Shown here in pieces: positions 15,283-23,117 of a stretch of DNA of 64,000 bases. Position 1 is the first letter of the stretch. Every line of letters begins with the position of its first letter. The translations under genes were made by a program, and so were the position numbers. Origin of the DNA: Angelakisella sp. (GTDB lineage Bacteria; Bacillota; Clostridia; Oscillospirales; Ruminococcaceae); the NCBI GenBank assembly GCA_020025195.1, contig JAHHSN010000004.1, positions 1 to 64,000 on the forward strand, read 5' to 3'. The notes under the pieces are model-generated. The model had not been told where the DNA came from, made no database searches, and was given only the letters and a program-made list of their open reading frames with translations.

Positions 15283-16467
15283 ATGAAAGAACAGGTGAGA
15301 GCGGCATTCAGGAAGGTAGGGGCGCGGGTGCCCGCCCTGCTTTTGCCGGGAGCGGGCGTGGACTACGAGACCTTTGCGGTCAATGCCTGCGACCAGTTTT
15401 CCGCCGAGCCCCGCTATTGGGACGAGGTGGAGCGCCTTGTGGGGGATAAGCCCTCCGCTTTCCGTATGATCCTCCCGGAAGCAAGGCTTCCTCAGACCCG
15501 GGATAAGGTGGAAGCCATCCATGAGACGATGAGCCGTTATCTTAAGGATGGCGTCCTCAGGGAAATGGGGGAGGGGCTTGTCTTTCTCCGCCGAGAGACG
15601 ACCGGCGGGATAAGGAAAGGGCTGGTCATTGCACTCGATCTGGAGGAATATGACTACACCCCCGGCTCGGGGAGTCTCATCCGCGCCACCGAAAAAACCG
15701 TCACCGAACGCCTGCCCGCCCGGATTGAGATCCGCAGGGGGGCAGAGCTGGAGCTTCCTCATGTGATGGTGCTGCTGGATGACCGAAAGGATCTCCTGAT
15801 GACGACGCTGGAGAAAATGACCGGCCGCCTTACCAAGCTCTATGATTTTCCCCTTATGATGGGGGGCGGTCAGCTGACCGGGTTCCATGTGACCCGGGAG
15901 GAGGATCTTCTTACCGTGGCGGAGATCTTGGAGACCTTAAAAAAGGAGAGTGACGCCGGGTTCCTCTATGCCATGGGGGACGGCAACCATTCCGTTGCGG
16001 CGGCCAAGGCGTTTTGGGAGGAGCAAAAGACCGCCCTTACCCCCGAGGAGCGGGAAAATCACCCGGCGCGCTTTGTCCTTGTTGAGCTTGTAAACCTCTA
16101 TGACGAGGGGCTTACCTTCCATCCCATCCATCGGCTCCTGATGAATGTAAGGAAGGAAGAGACGCTCCGGGAGCTTCAGCTGGATCCCGCCGCGCCGCCC
16201 CCGCTGCAGGAGCTTCAGCCGAAGCTGGACCGGTTCCTCGCGGAGCATCCGGAGGCGGAGCTGGAATACATCCACGGAGCGGAGGAGTGCCGCACGCTGG
16301 GGGAGCGGGAAGGCAGCCTCGCCATTGTCTTTGAGAAGTTCGACCGGGACACCCTGTTTCGGGATGTGAAGGAGCACGGCGTTCTCTGCCGCAAGAGCTT
16401 TTCCATGGGGGAGGCGCGGGATAAGCGCTATTATCTGGAGGCACGGCGCATCACTCCGCATTATTAA
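15283..16467 (+). CDS. DUF1015 family protein
   Basis: 394 residues, soluble. It carries the family core: GAGVDYETFAVNACDQFSAE near the N-terminus, YLKDGVLREMGEGLVFLRRE, and the conserved AMGDGNHSVAAAKAFWEE at about 230, which resembles the DGNH/DGHHR nucleotide-binding motif of ParB/SerK-like proteins. DUF1015 genes are often found beside serA and serC, as here (27 bp after serA, same terminator), so a role in serine or phosphoserine metabolism, such as a kinase-like activity, is a reasonable guess but not shown. Last gene of the operon. Confidence 0.8.
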   Translation: MKEQVRAAFRKVGARVPALLLPGAGVDYETFAVNACDQFSAEPRYWDEVERLVGDKPSAFRMILPEARLPQTRDKVEAIHETMSRYLKDGVLREMGEGLVFLRRETTGGIRKGLVIALDLEEYDYTPGSGSLIRATEKTVTERLPARIEIRRGAELELPHVMVLLDDRKDLLMTTLEKMTGRLTKLYDFPLMMGGGQLTGFHVTREEDLLTVAEILETLKKESDAGFLYAMGDGNHSVAAAKAFWEEQKTALTPEERENHPARFVLVELVNLYDEGLTFHPIHRLLMNVRKEETLRELQLDPAAPPPLQELQPKLDRFLAEHPEAELEYIHGAEECRTLGEREGSLAIVFEKFDRDTLFRDVKEHGVLCRKSFSMGEARDKRYYLEARRITPHY

Positions 16468-16473
16468 ATAGGT

Positions 16474-16510
16474 AAGGCCCGGGAAAGAGAGAATTCCCGG
16501 GCCTTTTTTT
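16474..16510 (+). terminator. Terminator of the ser operon
   Basis: GGCCCGGGAA pairs with TTCCCGGGCC around a 6-nt loop and is followed by TTTTTTT. It closes serC-serA-DUF1015. Confidence 0.95.
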
Positions 16511-16555
16511 GCTGCCTTCCCTCCGGCGGATTCCGGGGGTGTCGACAATTCCGTA

Positions 16556-16584
16556 TTGAAATTGCCACCGTATAAGGGTATAAT
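16556..16584 (+). promoter_or_regulatory. Sigma-A promoter of murT-gatD
   Basis: TTGAAA (16556-16561), 17 bp spacer, TATAAT (16579-16584), about 30 bp before the murT start. Confidence 0.8.
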
Positions 16585-16614
16585 TTATAAAATACCCCAG
16601 ACTCATATAAAAGG

Positions 16615-17943
16615 ATGATGAAATTGAAATTTTTCCTGGTTGCTTTATTCTGTAAGATGCTCAGCTTTGCGGGCCGGCTCCTCGGCGGAGGCACCGATCT
16701 TCCCGGCCGCATCGCGCTGAAAATGTATCCTACGATCCTGAGAAAGCTTCGCTTTAGAGGAAAGGTCATCTGCGTGACCGGCTCGAACGGCAAGACTACG
16801 ACCTCCAACCTGCTGGCGCATACCCTGAGAAAGAACGGCTTCTCGGTCATCAATAACGAGAAGGGCTCCAACCTGACGCCCGGCGTCTGCTCCACGCTTC
16901 TTTCCGCCGCGACCCTCAGAGGAGAGGTGAAGGAGGACTTTGTGGTGCTGGAGGTGGATGAGTGCTTCTCCCGCCTCATCTTTAAGGAGATCCCGGTTGA
17001 TTATTTTCTCATTCTCAACCTTCTGCGGGATCAGGTGGTGCGTAACGGCAACCCCGACCTTGTAGCGGAAAAGGTGGCGGACGCCATCCGGCAGAAGCCT
17101 GACCTTACCCTCATCCTCAATGCCCATGAACCCATCAGCATGAATCTCGCCGGGGATCATAAGGTCGTCTACTTCGGCCTTGACCGCAATTCCCGTTCCA
17201 CCGAGACCTGTGTGAGCGGCACCCATGACTGCAAGATCTGCCCCCGCTGCTTCCATCCGATGGCGTATGAGTTCTATCATTACAATCATCTCGGCAAATT
17301 CCACTGCACCCACTGTGACTTTGCCTCTCCCGAGCCTGACTTTTTGGGGACCGATGCGGACTTTGCCGCGAAGACCCTTAAAATCAACGGCCAGCCGGTG
17401 AGCGTCACCTTTGATACCACCTTCAATTTCTTTAATACCGTGGCGGTGGCGGCGGTCTGCCGGACGGCCGCCGGTATGAGCCTTGAGGATTTTGCAAAGG
17501 GCGTGCGGGATTTCGGCGTCGCTAAGGAGCGTCTTGACAGCTTCCGGTTTGATGACCGCAAGACCGTCCTCATGATGACCAAGCAGAACGCCGCCTCGCT
17601 GGACCAGTCCATCTCCTATGTGCTGGAGCAGCCGGGCGAAAAGACGGTGGTGCTCTATGTCAATAACACCATCTATCTGGAATACAAGGACGTTTCCTGG
17701 CTGTATGACGTCGCCTTCCAGCGGCTTCTGGGCAAGGTGAAATATGTCCTCTGCACCGGCAACCGTGCCGTGGATACCGCCGTCTGCCTCAAAAACGCCG
17801 GCTTCCCGGAGGAGGTCCTTCTTTATGAGAACGACCTTAAAAAGACCAAGGAAGCGTTCCGCCGGACCGAGGGAGATATCTATATCCTTGCGGCGTCTGC
17901 TTTCGGCAATGAAGGAAAGATCTTAGAGGAGCTCAAAAAATGA
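16615..17943 (+). CDS. murT: MurT, lipid II isoglutaminyl synthase ligase subunit
   Basis: 442 residues. An N-terminal hydrophobic/basic segment is followed by the Mur-ligase ATP loop VTGSNGKTTTSNLL (about residues 55-70), NEKGSNLTPGVCSTLL, and VLEVDECFSRLI. A zinc ribbon typical of MurT is inserted at about 200-240 (CKICPRC then CTHC). The C-terminal MurT domain includes TKQNAASLDQSISYVLE and KDVSWLYDVAF, with the conserved Asp-Ser-Trp. In Gram-positives MurT works with GatD to amidate D-glutamate of the lipid II stem peptide. The stop overlaps the gatD start by 4 bp. The pair is unusual here because the GatD partner lacks its catalytic residues. ATGATG start; AAAGG lies just upstream. Confidence 0.92.
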   Translation: MMKLKFFLVALFCKMLSFAGRLLGGGTDLPGRIALKMYPTILRKLRFRGKVICVTGSNGKTTTSNLLAHTLRKNGFSVINNEKGSNLTPGVCSTLLSAATLRGEVKEDFVVLEVDECFSRLIFKEIPVDYFLILNLLRDQVVRNGNPDLVAEKVADAIRQKPDLTLILNAHEPISMNLAGDHKVVYFGLDRNSRSTETCVSGTHDCKICPRCFHPMAYEFYHYNHLGKFHCTHCDFASPEPDFLGTDADFAAKTLKINGQPVSVTFDTTFNFFNTVAVAAVCRTAAGMSLEDFAKGVRDFGVAKERLDSFRFDDRKTVLMMTKQNAASLDQSISYVLEQPGEKTVVLYVNNTIYLEYKDVSWLYDVAFQRLLGKVKYVLCTGNRAVDTAVCLKNAGFPEEVLLYENDLKKTKEAFRRTEGDIYILAASAFGNEGKILEELKK

Positions 17944-18653
17944 GAACGATCAATATTCTGCATCTTTACAAGGAAGCCATGGATCTCTATGGCGACTATA
18001 AAAACATCGACGTGCTGGTAAAGCGCATCCAGGAGACCGGGAATGACGCCGTCGTTACCGAAAAGGGGATGGAGGATTCCCTCTCCTTTGAGGGCTTTGA
18101 CCTGGTCTATCTGGGTCACGGCAAGGCGCGGAATCTTGCCGCGGTCTCAAAGCATTTTGTCCCCTATGAAAAGGAAGTCAAGGCGGCGGTGGAAGGCGGT
18201 ACGGTCTTTTTTGTGACCGGCAACGCCCGGGAGCTTTTCGGCAGGAGCTTTACGACCGCAGAGGGGGAGACCCTCCCCGGCGTCGGTCTTTTTGATTACA
18301 CCGCCGTGGAGCAGAACGCTGTATTTGTCAGCGATATGCTGGCGCATCCGACCTACAATGAAAGCGAAACCGTCTATGGCTTTGCAAACCGCACCGCCTA
18401 TCTCGCCGGGGAAAATAAGTACCCGCTTTTCAAGGTGGAAAAGGGCTTCGGCGACGGGGAGTCTCCGGACGGTCTGGAGGGTACGCTCTACCGGAACTTT
18501 TTCGGGACCTGGGCCATGGGCCCCGCCCTTGTGCGGAATCCTTCCCTTATGCGGGAACTGCTGCGCCGGCTTCTGGGGGAGGATTATAGGGAGTGCGACT
18601 ACTCGCTGGAGCAGAAAGCGCTCGACCTTGTCATCGAGGAGTTCAAAGAATAA
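17940..18653 (+). CDS. gatD: GatD-like glutamine amidotransferase subunit lacking catalytic Cys and His
   Basis: 237 residues, class I amidotransferase fold, translationally coupled to murT. Identity comes from position and from alignable segments. FFVTGNARELFGRSF stands where GatD has a xxxCGGYQxLG nucleophile elbow, and NFFGTWAMGPALVRNP stands where GatD has LLGTYLHGPxLPKN. The nucleophile Cys is therefore Thr93 and the active-site His is Met193. The NHGGR-type loop is also gone (GFANRTAYLA). The fold-defining residues and the length are kept and the frame is intact, so this is not simple decay. As read, it cannot hydrolyse glutamine. It may be a structural or regulatory partner, leaving MurT to use free ammonia, or the pair may do something else. 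Confidence 0.85.
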   Translation: MRTINILHLYKEAMDLYGDYKNIDVLVKRIQETGNDAVVTEKGMEDSLSFEGFDLVYLGHGKARNLAAVSKHFVPYEKEVKAAVEGGTVFFVTGNARELFGRSFTTAEGETLPGVGLFDYTAVEQNAVFVSDMLAHPTYNESETVYGFANRTAYLAGENKYPLFKVEKGFGDGESPDGLEGTLYRNFFGTWAMGPALVRNPSLMRELLRRLLGEDYRECDYSLEQKALDLVIEEFKE

Positions 18654-18673
18654 CGACGTTAAAGGAGGAGTAT

Positions 18674-20137
18674 ATGATAGAAAAAAGCGGTTCTCAGAAT
18701 CTTTCACTGCAAAAACGGCTTAACCCGCTCAATGTTTGGGCGCTTGCCCTTGGAAGTATCATCGGCTGGGGCGCTTTTGTAATGCCCGCCAATACCTTCC
18801 TGCCGAATGCCGGTCCCTTGGGAACCGCGATCGCAATGGTGTTGGCATCCCTCATCATGGTGGTCATCGCCCTCAATTACAGCTACATGATCAATGAGTA
18901 TCCTGTTGCGGGCGGTGAATTCACCTTTACCAATGAATCCTTCGGCACCACGGCTGCGTTTCTTTGCGCTTGGTTTCTGGGACTGTCCTATCTTGCCATC
19001 GTTCCCCTCAACGCGACGGCGCTCGCCCTCATCGGGCGGAACCTGTTCCCGCATCTGACCCAGTGGGGCTACCTCTACTCGGTGGAGGGATACAGCATCT
19101 ATCTGGGCGAGGTGCTCCTTGCCGTTGCCGCACTTCTGGTTTTTGCCTATTTCAGCATCCGCGGCATCAGCGTAGCGGGAAAGCTCCAGACGGTTCTGGC
19201 GCTTTCTCTGGTGGGATGCGTTCTCCTGCTCGGTGTGTTCGCGCTCTTCAGCCCCCACGCCTCCGGCGCCCATCTCCAGCCTCTTTTTCCCCCCAAAGCC
19301 GGGGAGGAGAGAGTCAATATGGGCGGCCTTTTGGCGGTGGTGGCGGTGGCGCCCTGGGCCTTCGTGGGGTTCGATTCCATCCCGCAGGCGTCGGAGGAGT
19401 TTAACTTCCACCCCAGAAAATCCAAGATCATCATGGTCCTGTCCATCCTTTTTGCAGGGCTTATCTATGTGGTGCTCAATACAGTGACGGCGGCGGTGCT
19501 GCCCGCGGGCTATGAAAGCTGGGAGCCCTACATCGCGGACGCGAAGCTGGACGTTCTTCCTGAGAGTCTTCGTGGACTGACCGCCCTTCCCACCTTTAAC
19601 GCCGCCAAGCTCATGCTGGGGACTCCGGGGCTTATCATCCTCGGGGTGGGGCTTTTCTGCGCGGTGCTGTCCGGTATCATCGGCTTCTATATGGCGACCA
19701 GCCGTCTCCTTTATTCCATGTCCAAGGAAAATGTGCTGCCCCGCTGGTTCGGTCAGCTTCACCCACGGTATAAGACGCCCCGCAACGCCATCCTCTTTAT
19801 TATGGTGCTTTCGCTTGCAGCGCCGTGGTTTGGCCGTACCGTCCTCAACTGGATCGTGGATATGTCCTCCATCGGAGCGGCCATCGGCTTTGGCTTTACC
19901 TCGGCCGCCACCTTCGCGGTGCTGCGCAGGAAGGGCGACCGCAGGATCTATATGTATGTGAACGCCGTTCTGGGGCTCGTCTTTTCGCTTTTCTTCCTGG
20001 GGCTGCTGGTCATCCCGAACCCCTGGGCATACCTTGGAAAGGAATCCCGGATCGCGCTCCTTATCTGGGCGGCGATGGGCTCTGTTTTCTTTCTTTCCAG
20101 CCGCACCCGCCGAAAGAAGAAAAACGAAAAGGCGTAA
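18674..20137 (+). CDS. APC-family amino acid permease
   Basis: 487 residues with about 12 transmembrane helices. The N-terminus LNVWALALGSIIGWGAFVMP is the APC helix-1 motif (unwound GSIIGWG), followed by YPVAGGEFTFTNESFG (helix 2-3 loop) and AVAPWAFVGFDSIPQASEEF, the usual helix-6 region. Late hydrophobic segments and a basic C-terminus (RTRRKKKNEK) complete it. It probably imports an amino acid or polyamine by proton or sodium symport; the substrate cannot be deduced. Start at ATG 18674 after AAAGGAGG; longer frames would overlap gatD. It follows gatD by 20 bp, possibly in the same transcript, and ends at a strong terminator. Confidence 0.88.
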   Translation: MIEKSGSQNLSLQKRLNPLNVWALALGSIIGWGAFVMPANTFLPNAGPLGTAIAMVLASLIMVVIALNYSYMINEYPVAGGEFTFTNESFGTTAAFLCAWFLGLSYLAIVPLNATALALIGRNLFPHLTQWGYLYSVEGYSIYLGEVLLAVAALLVFAYFSIRGISVAGKLQTVLALSLVGCVLLLGVFALFSPHASGAHLQPLFPPKAGEERVNMGGLLAVVAVAPWAFVGFDSIPQASEEFNFHPRKSKIIMVLSILFAGLIYVVLNTVTAAVLPAGYESWEPYIADAKLDVLPESLRGLTALPTFNAAKLMLGTPGLIILGVGLFCAVLSGIIGFYMATSRLLYSMSKENVLPRWFGQLHPRYKTPRNAILFIMVLSLAAPWFGRTVLNWIVDMSSIGAAIGFGFTSAATFAVLRRKGDRRIYMYVNAVLGLVFSLFFLGLLVIPNPWAYLGKESRIALLIWAAMGSVFFLSSRTRRKKKNEKA

Positions 20138-20165
20138 CGCCTGGGCCTCAAAAAATGATAAAAGA

Positions 20166-20201
20166 TCTTTCCCGACGGAGTTTCCTCGGGAAAGACTTTT
20201 T
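20166..20201 (+). terminator. Terminator of murT-gatD-permease unit
   Basis: TCTTTCCCGA pairs with TCGGGAAAGA (10 bp, loop CGGAGTTTCC), followed by CTTTTTAT. Confidence 0.9.
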
Positions 20202-20261
20202 ATGTAGGAGCAAAGCCGGGCAAGTTTTAGAAAATGTTCACAGATTTCTTTCTTTCCGTTG

Positions 20262-20290
20262 TTGTTTCACCTTTCGGCAGTGGCTATAAT
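20262..20290 (+). promoter_or_regulatory. Promoter of the TVP38-family gene
   Basis: TTGTTT (20262-20267), 17 bp, TATAAT (20285-20290). A second TATAAT-like box (TTATAATGG) overlaps just downstream. Confidence 0.7.
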
Positions 20291-20350
20291 GGTTATAATG
20301 GATGAAAAAAGATTTTTTTGAAAGGATAAACGGCAAGGAGAAGAAGCCAT

Positions 20351-21052
20351 ATGAAAGGTTCCCACAAAAAATGGATCGGCGTCGGCATCGTTTTGGCGGT
20401 CCTTATTTTTACCGCTGTAGTGTTTTATTTTATCGGCCGGCCGATGCTGCAGTTCGTTTCGGAGCCGGAGCACTTTCGCGCTTGGGTGGACGAGCATGGC
20501 GTATGGAGCCGCATCGCCTTTATCGGAATGGTGGTGTTTCAGGTCATCTTTGCCGTTATTCCGGGTGAGCCGCTGGAGATCGGCGCGGGCTACGCCTTCG
20601 GCATTTGGGAGGGAACGCTCCTTTCCACGATTGGAGCCGTTCTCGGCGGCGCTCTTGTGCTGCTTCTGGTGCGTCGCTTTGGCGTAAAGCTGGTGGAAAT
20701 TTTCTTTTCCAGGGAAAAAATTCAGTCTCTCGGCTTTATGAAAAGCAGCCGGCGTCTGGAGCTTTTTACTTTTCTCGTCTTTCTCATTCCCGGAACGCCC
20801 AAGGATCTCATCAGCTATTTCGCAGGGCTGACGCCTATTTCGCTCCCGCACTTTCTTCTGATTTCCGGAGTCGCCCGGCTGCCCTCCATCATTACCTCCA
20901 CCATCGGCGGAGACGCTTTGGGGGAGAAGAAGTATCTCGCGGCGGGCATCATCTTCGGGATTACCGTCCTGCTGAGCCTCGTCGGGATCTGGTATTACCG
21001 CCGGCTTTGCAGAAAAGAGGAAGCCGACAGTAAGGAAGCCCCAACCGATTGA
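20351..21052 (+). CDS. TVP38/TMEM64 (VTT domain) membrane protein
   Basis: 233 residues with about five hydrophobic segments. The VTT/DedA-like core is visible: VIPGEPLEIGAGYAFG (about 75-90), then a re-entrant GAVLGGALVLLLVRRFG, and FLVFLIPGTPKDLISYFAGL (about 145-165), which carries the conserved F..R/K-P-G-PKD pattern. Family members act in membrane lipid scrambling or transport; bacterial functions are only partly known. ATG start after AAGGAGAAGAAGCCAT. Basic N-terminus and charged C-terminal tail. The following lipoprotein gene starts 19 bp later, so the two are probably cotranscribed. Confidence 0.88.
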   Translation: MKGSHKKWIGVGIVLAVLIFTAVVFYFIGRPMLQFVSEPEHFRAWVDEHGVWSRIAFIGMVVFQVIFAVIPGEPLEIGAGYAFGIWEGTLLSTIGAVLGGALVLLLVRRFGVKLVEIFFSREKIQSLGFMKSSRRLELFTFLVFLIPGTPKDLISYFAGLTPISLPHFLLISGVARLPSIITSTIGGDALGEKKYLAAGIIFGITVLLSLVGIWYYRRLCRKEEADSKEAPTD

Positions 21053-21071
21053 AAAGAAAGGATTGTTACCT

Positions 21072-21641
21072 ATGTTTAAGAAAGTATTGGCCGTTCTTCT
21101 GGCCGTTTTGCTGTTTGCAGGCTGCGTGCCCAAGGAGCCGTCCCAGACGGAGGAACCCAAGACCCTGCCTTATTATGAGACGCTTGCCATTGATTCCGAG
21201 GACAGCTATGGCGCGGTGGTCGGCATCCCGGTCCTAGCGGAGGAGATCCGTCCCTCGGGCGCTCGGTATATACAGGAAATGCTCTTCCCGGACATTCCTC
21301 TCAGTGAAATCGAGGATAATCTGACAATCGTCGATCTCGGCGGCGAAGAGCCCTATCTCATTGTGCCGAAAACAGTGGACGCCCTTGTGACCGTGACGGA
21401 GATCGCGATGAATGAGGCGGGGGAGATTGCCCCCACCGAAAACATCCACAATCATAACGGCATGGTTCTCCTGTACTGCAATCCCTCCGACCTCTGGAGC
21501 AACGCGGAGATCACCGTCATGCTCGCGGAGGACGAGAAAACCACCTTCTCGCCCTATTACAGCCTGCGGGACGGCGCTCTCGTGGTGGGGGAGCATATCG
21601 TTCCCCTGACTCCCGACCGGGGCGGGGAACTGCCGGAATAA
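21072..21641 (+). CDS. Putative lipoprotein of unknown function
   Basis: 189 residues from the ATG at 21072, chosen because AAAGAAAGGA lies 10 bases before it (a TTG three codons upstream is possible). The N-terminus FKKVLAVLLAVLLFAGC is a lipoprotein signal with the lipobox FAGC. The mature domain, about 170 residues and acidic, has no family I recognise: SGARYIQEMLFPDIPLSEI, a SEDSYG segment and a VVGEHIVPL end. It is presumably attached to the outer face of the membrane. It follows the TVP38-like gene and ends at a shared terminator facing sigG. Confidence 0.75.
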   Translation: MFKKVLAVLLAVLLFAGCVPKEPSQTEEPKTLPYYETLAIDSEDSYGAVVGIPVLAEEIRPSGARYIQEMLFPDIPLSEIEDNLTIVDLGGEEPYLIVPKTVDALVTVTEIAMNEAGEIAPTENIHNHNGMVLLYCNPSDLWSNAEITVMLAEDEKTTFSPYYSLRDGALVVGEHIVPLTPDRGGELPE

Positions 21642-21646
21642 AAAAT

Positions 21647-21690
21647 AAGCCTGTCCGGGGAAGCACTCGCTCACCCGGCAGGCTTTTCTT
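21647..21690. terminator. Bidirectional terminator between lipoprotein gene and sigG
   Basis: AAGCCTG-T-CCGGG pairs with CCCGG-CAGGCTT (one bulge). TTTTCTTTTTT follows on the plus strand, and an A-rich 5' side gives a T-run on the minus strand. Confidence 0.85.
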
Positions 21691-21698
21691 TTTTGTTT

Positions 21699-22484
21699 TC
21701 ACGAGGGGAGGGGACAGCCGATCTCCTTTTTGATGCGGCAGAGCGCCCCTTTTTCGATGCGGGAAACCTGTGCCTGAGAGATCCCGATCTCCCGTGAGAC
21801 CTCGATCTGCGTTTTTCCCGCGAAGAAGCGCAGGGAAAGGATCTTCTTTTCCCGCGCCGAGAGGTCGTTCATCGCCTCTTTGAGGGAAAGCTCATCCAGC
21901 CAGTCGCTGTCGGTCACCCGGTCCCGGATCTGATCCATGAGCACAATGCTGTCCCGTCCGTCGGAATAGACCGATTCATAGAGAGAGCCCGGCTCCGCGA
22001 TGGCCTCCAGCGCCAGCACAACGTTTTCTTTGGGGAGCCCGAGCTCCTTCGCGATCTCTCCGACCGTCGGCTCCCGTCCGGAGCGGTTTTGCAGCTTTTC
22101 CTTGCACTGCATGGCGCGGTAGGCGAGATCCCGGGTGCTGCGGCTGACCCGCACCATGTTGTAATCCCGGAGAAAACGCCGGATCTCCCCTAGGATCATC
22201 GGGACGGCATAGGTGCTGAAGCGGACATTGAGACTGAGGTCAAAGTGGTCGATCGCCTTGATAAGTCCGATGCATCCCACCTGAAAAATATCGTCGGGAT
22301 TGCTGACCCGTCCGGAAAAATGCTGCACGGCGCTTAAAACAAGGCGGAGATTGCTCCGCACCAGCTGATCTCTTGCCTCCTTATCGCCGGACTGAGACCG
22401 CTTTAGAAGTTCCATCAGCTGGTCATTCCCCAGAACCTCAAGCTCTCTGGTGTCAACTCCGCTGATCTCGACTTTGCTATACAT
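21699..22484 (-). CDS. sigG: Forespore sigma factor SigG
   Basis: 261 residues, like the Bacillus protein. KVEISGVDTRELEVL at the N-terminus is diagnostic for SigG. Regions 2 (NPDDIFQVGCIGLIKAIDHFD, then FSTYAVPMILGEIRRFLRD), 3 and 4 (LSAREKKILSLRF followed by TQIEVSREIGISQAQVSRIE) are all present. It drives late gene expression in the forespore. The start is the ATG at 22484 after GAGGAGAGAAGCG; a 25-residue upstream extension is possible but lacks homology and a ribosome site. In many endospore formers sigG follows spoIIG (sigE); here it is preceded instead by a DUF3887 lipoprotein on the same strand, 155 bp away. Confidence 0.96.
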   Translation of the reverse strand: MYSKVEISGVDTRELEVLGNDQLMELLKRSQSGDKEARDQLVRSNLRLVLSAVQHFSGRVSNPDDIFQVGCIGLIKAIDHFDLSLNVRFSTYAVPMILGEIRRFLRDYNMVRVSRSTRDLAYRAMQCKEKLQNRSGREPTVGEIAKELGLPKENVVLALEAIAEPGSLYESVYSDGRDSIVLMDQIRDRVTDSDWLDELSLKEAMNDLSAREKKILSLRFFAGKTQIEVSREIGISQAQVSRIEKGALCRIKKEIGCPLPS

Positions 22485-22639
22485 CGCTTCTCTCCTCATA
22501 CCCGTACTTTGTGTAAATGCAGTATGGGCGGGGGCGGCCGATATTAACCTTTCCGGCACGGAGAAAGTATTTCCAAAACAGAAAGAAAAAAGATCCCACC
22601 CCCCAAAAAGCCGGATGAGATCCTGTGAAATTCAAGCGT

Positions 22640-23059
22640 TTAAGGCCCCATAAGTTTTTCGCCTGAGGGGTCTAGGTAAGTAAAGAACAGCCCTGCAATC
22701 TCGGAACGATCATTATAGTAGATCTCAATGAGGAGATCTTTTTCGGGGTAACGCTCGGTAATCTGGGCAATGAAATAATAGTCGGTGGAAAGCGCTTCTT
22801 CTGCCTGCTTCGACTGATAGACGCCCAGAGAGGAAAGGGTGCCCTCCCAGGTCTGACCCAGCTCCTCCGCGGAAAGCTGTTCCGTAAGCTCGGGGGCAAA
22901 GCGGGAAACCACGTCGGAATACTCCTTTTCATGCAGGAGGGAAACGACCTCCCGGGAATCGGAGAGGAGCGCCTCCTCGTCCCACTCGCCGCGTGTGCCG
23001 CAGGCGGCAAAGGAGAAGAGCAGGAGCGTAGAAAACAGTAGAAGAAGAAAACGTTTCAT
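22640..23059 (-). CDS. DUF3887-type lipoprotein
   Basis: 139 residues. Signal peptide with lipobox FSFAAC (about residues 15-20), then a domain of about 110 residues with SREVVSLLHEKEYSDVVSRF and the LTEQLSAEELGQTWEGTL pattern typical of DUF3887: small secreted proteins in which an alpha/beta cone-like fold surrounds a hydrophobic pocket. No enzymatic residues are known for the family. Start preceded by GAAAGGAGAATACCT. Same strand as the RluA-type gene (58 bp downstream of it) and sigG. Confidence 0.75.
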   Translation of the reverse strand: MKRFLLLLFSTLLLFSFAACGTRGEWDEEALLSDSREVVSLLHEKEYSDVVSRFAPELTEQLSAEELGQTWEGTLSSLGVYQSKQAEEALSTDYYFIAQITERYPEKDLLIEIYYNDRSEIAGLFFTYLDPSGEKLMGP

Positions 23060-23117
23060 AGGTATTCTCCTTTCTCAATTTAGGAAAAGGCAGACAGGGA
23101 AAACAGAGTGCCGTTTA

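Noticed and set aside
14050..15888. 612-codon open frame antisense to serA and DUF1015
   Set aside because: It spans two well-supported genes, has no recognisable domain, and has composition typical of a shadow frame.
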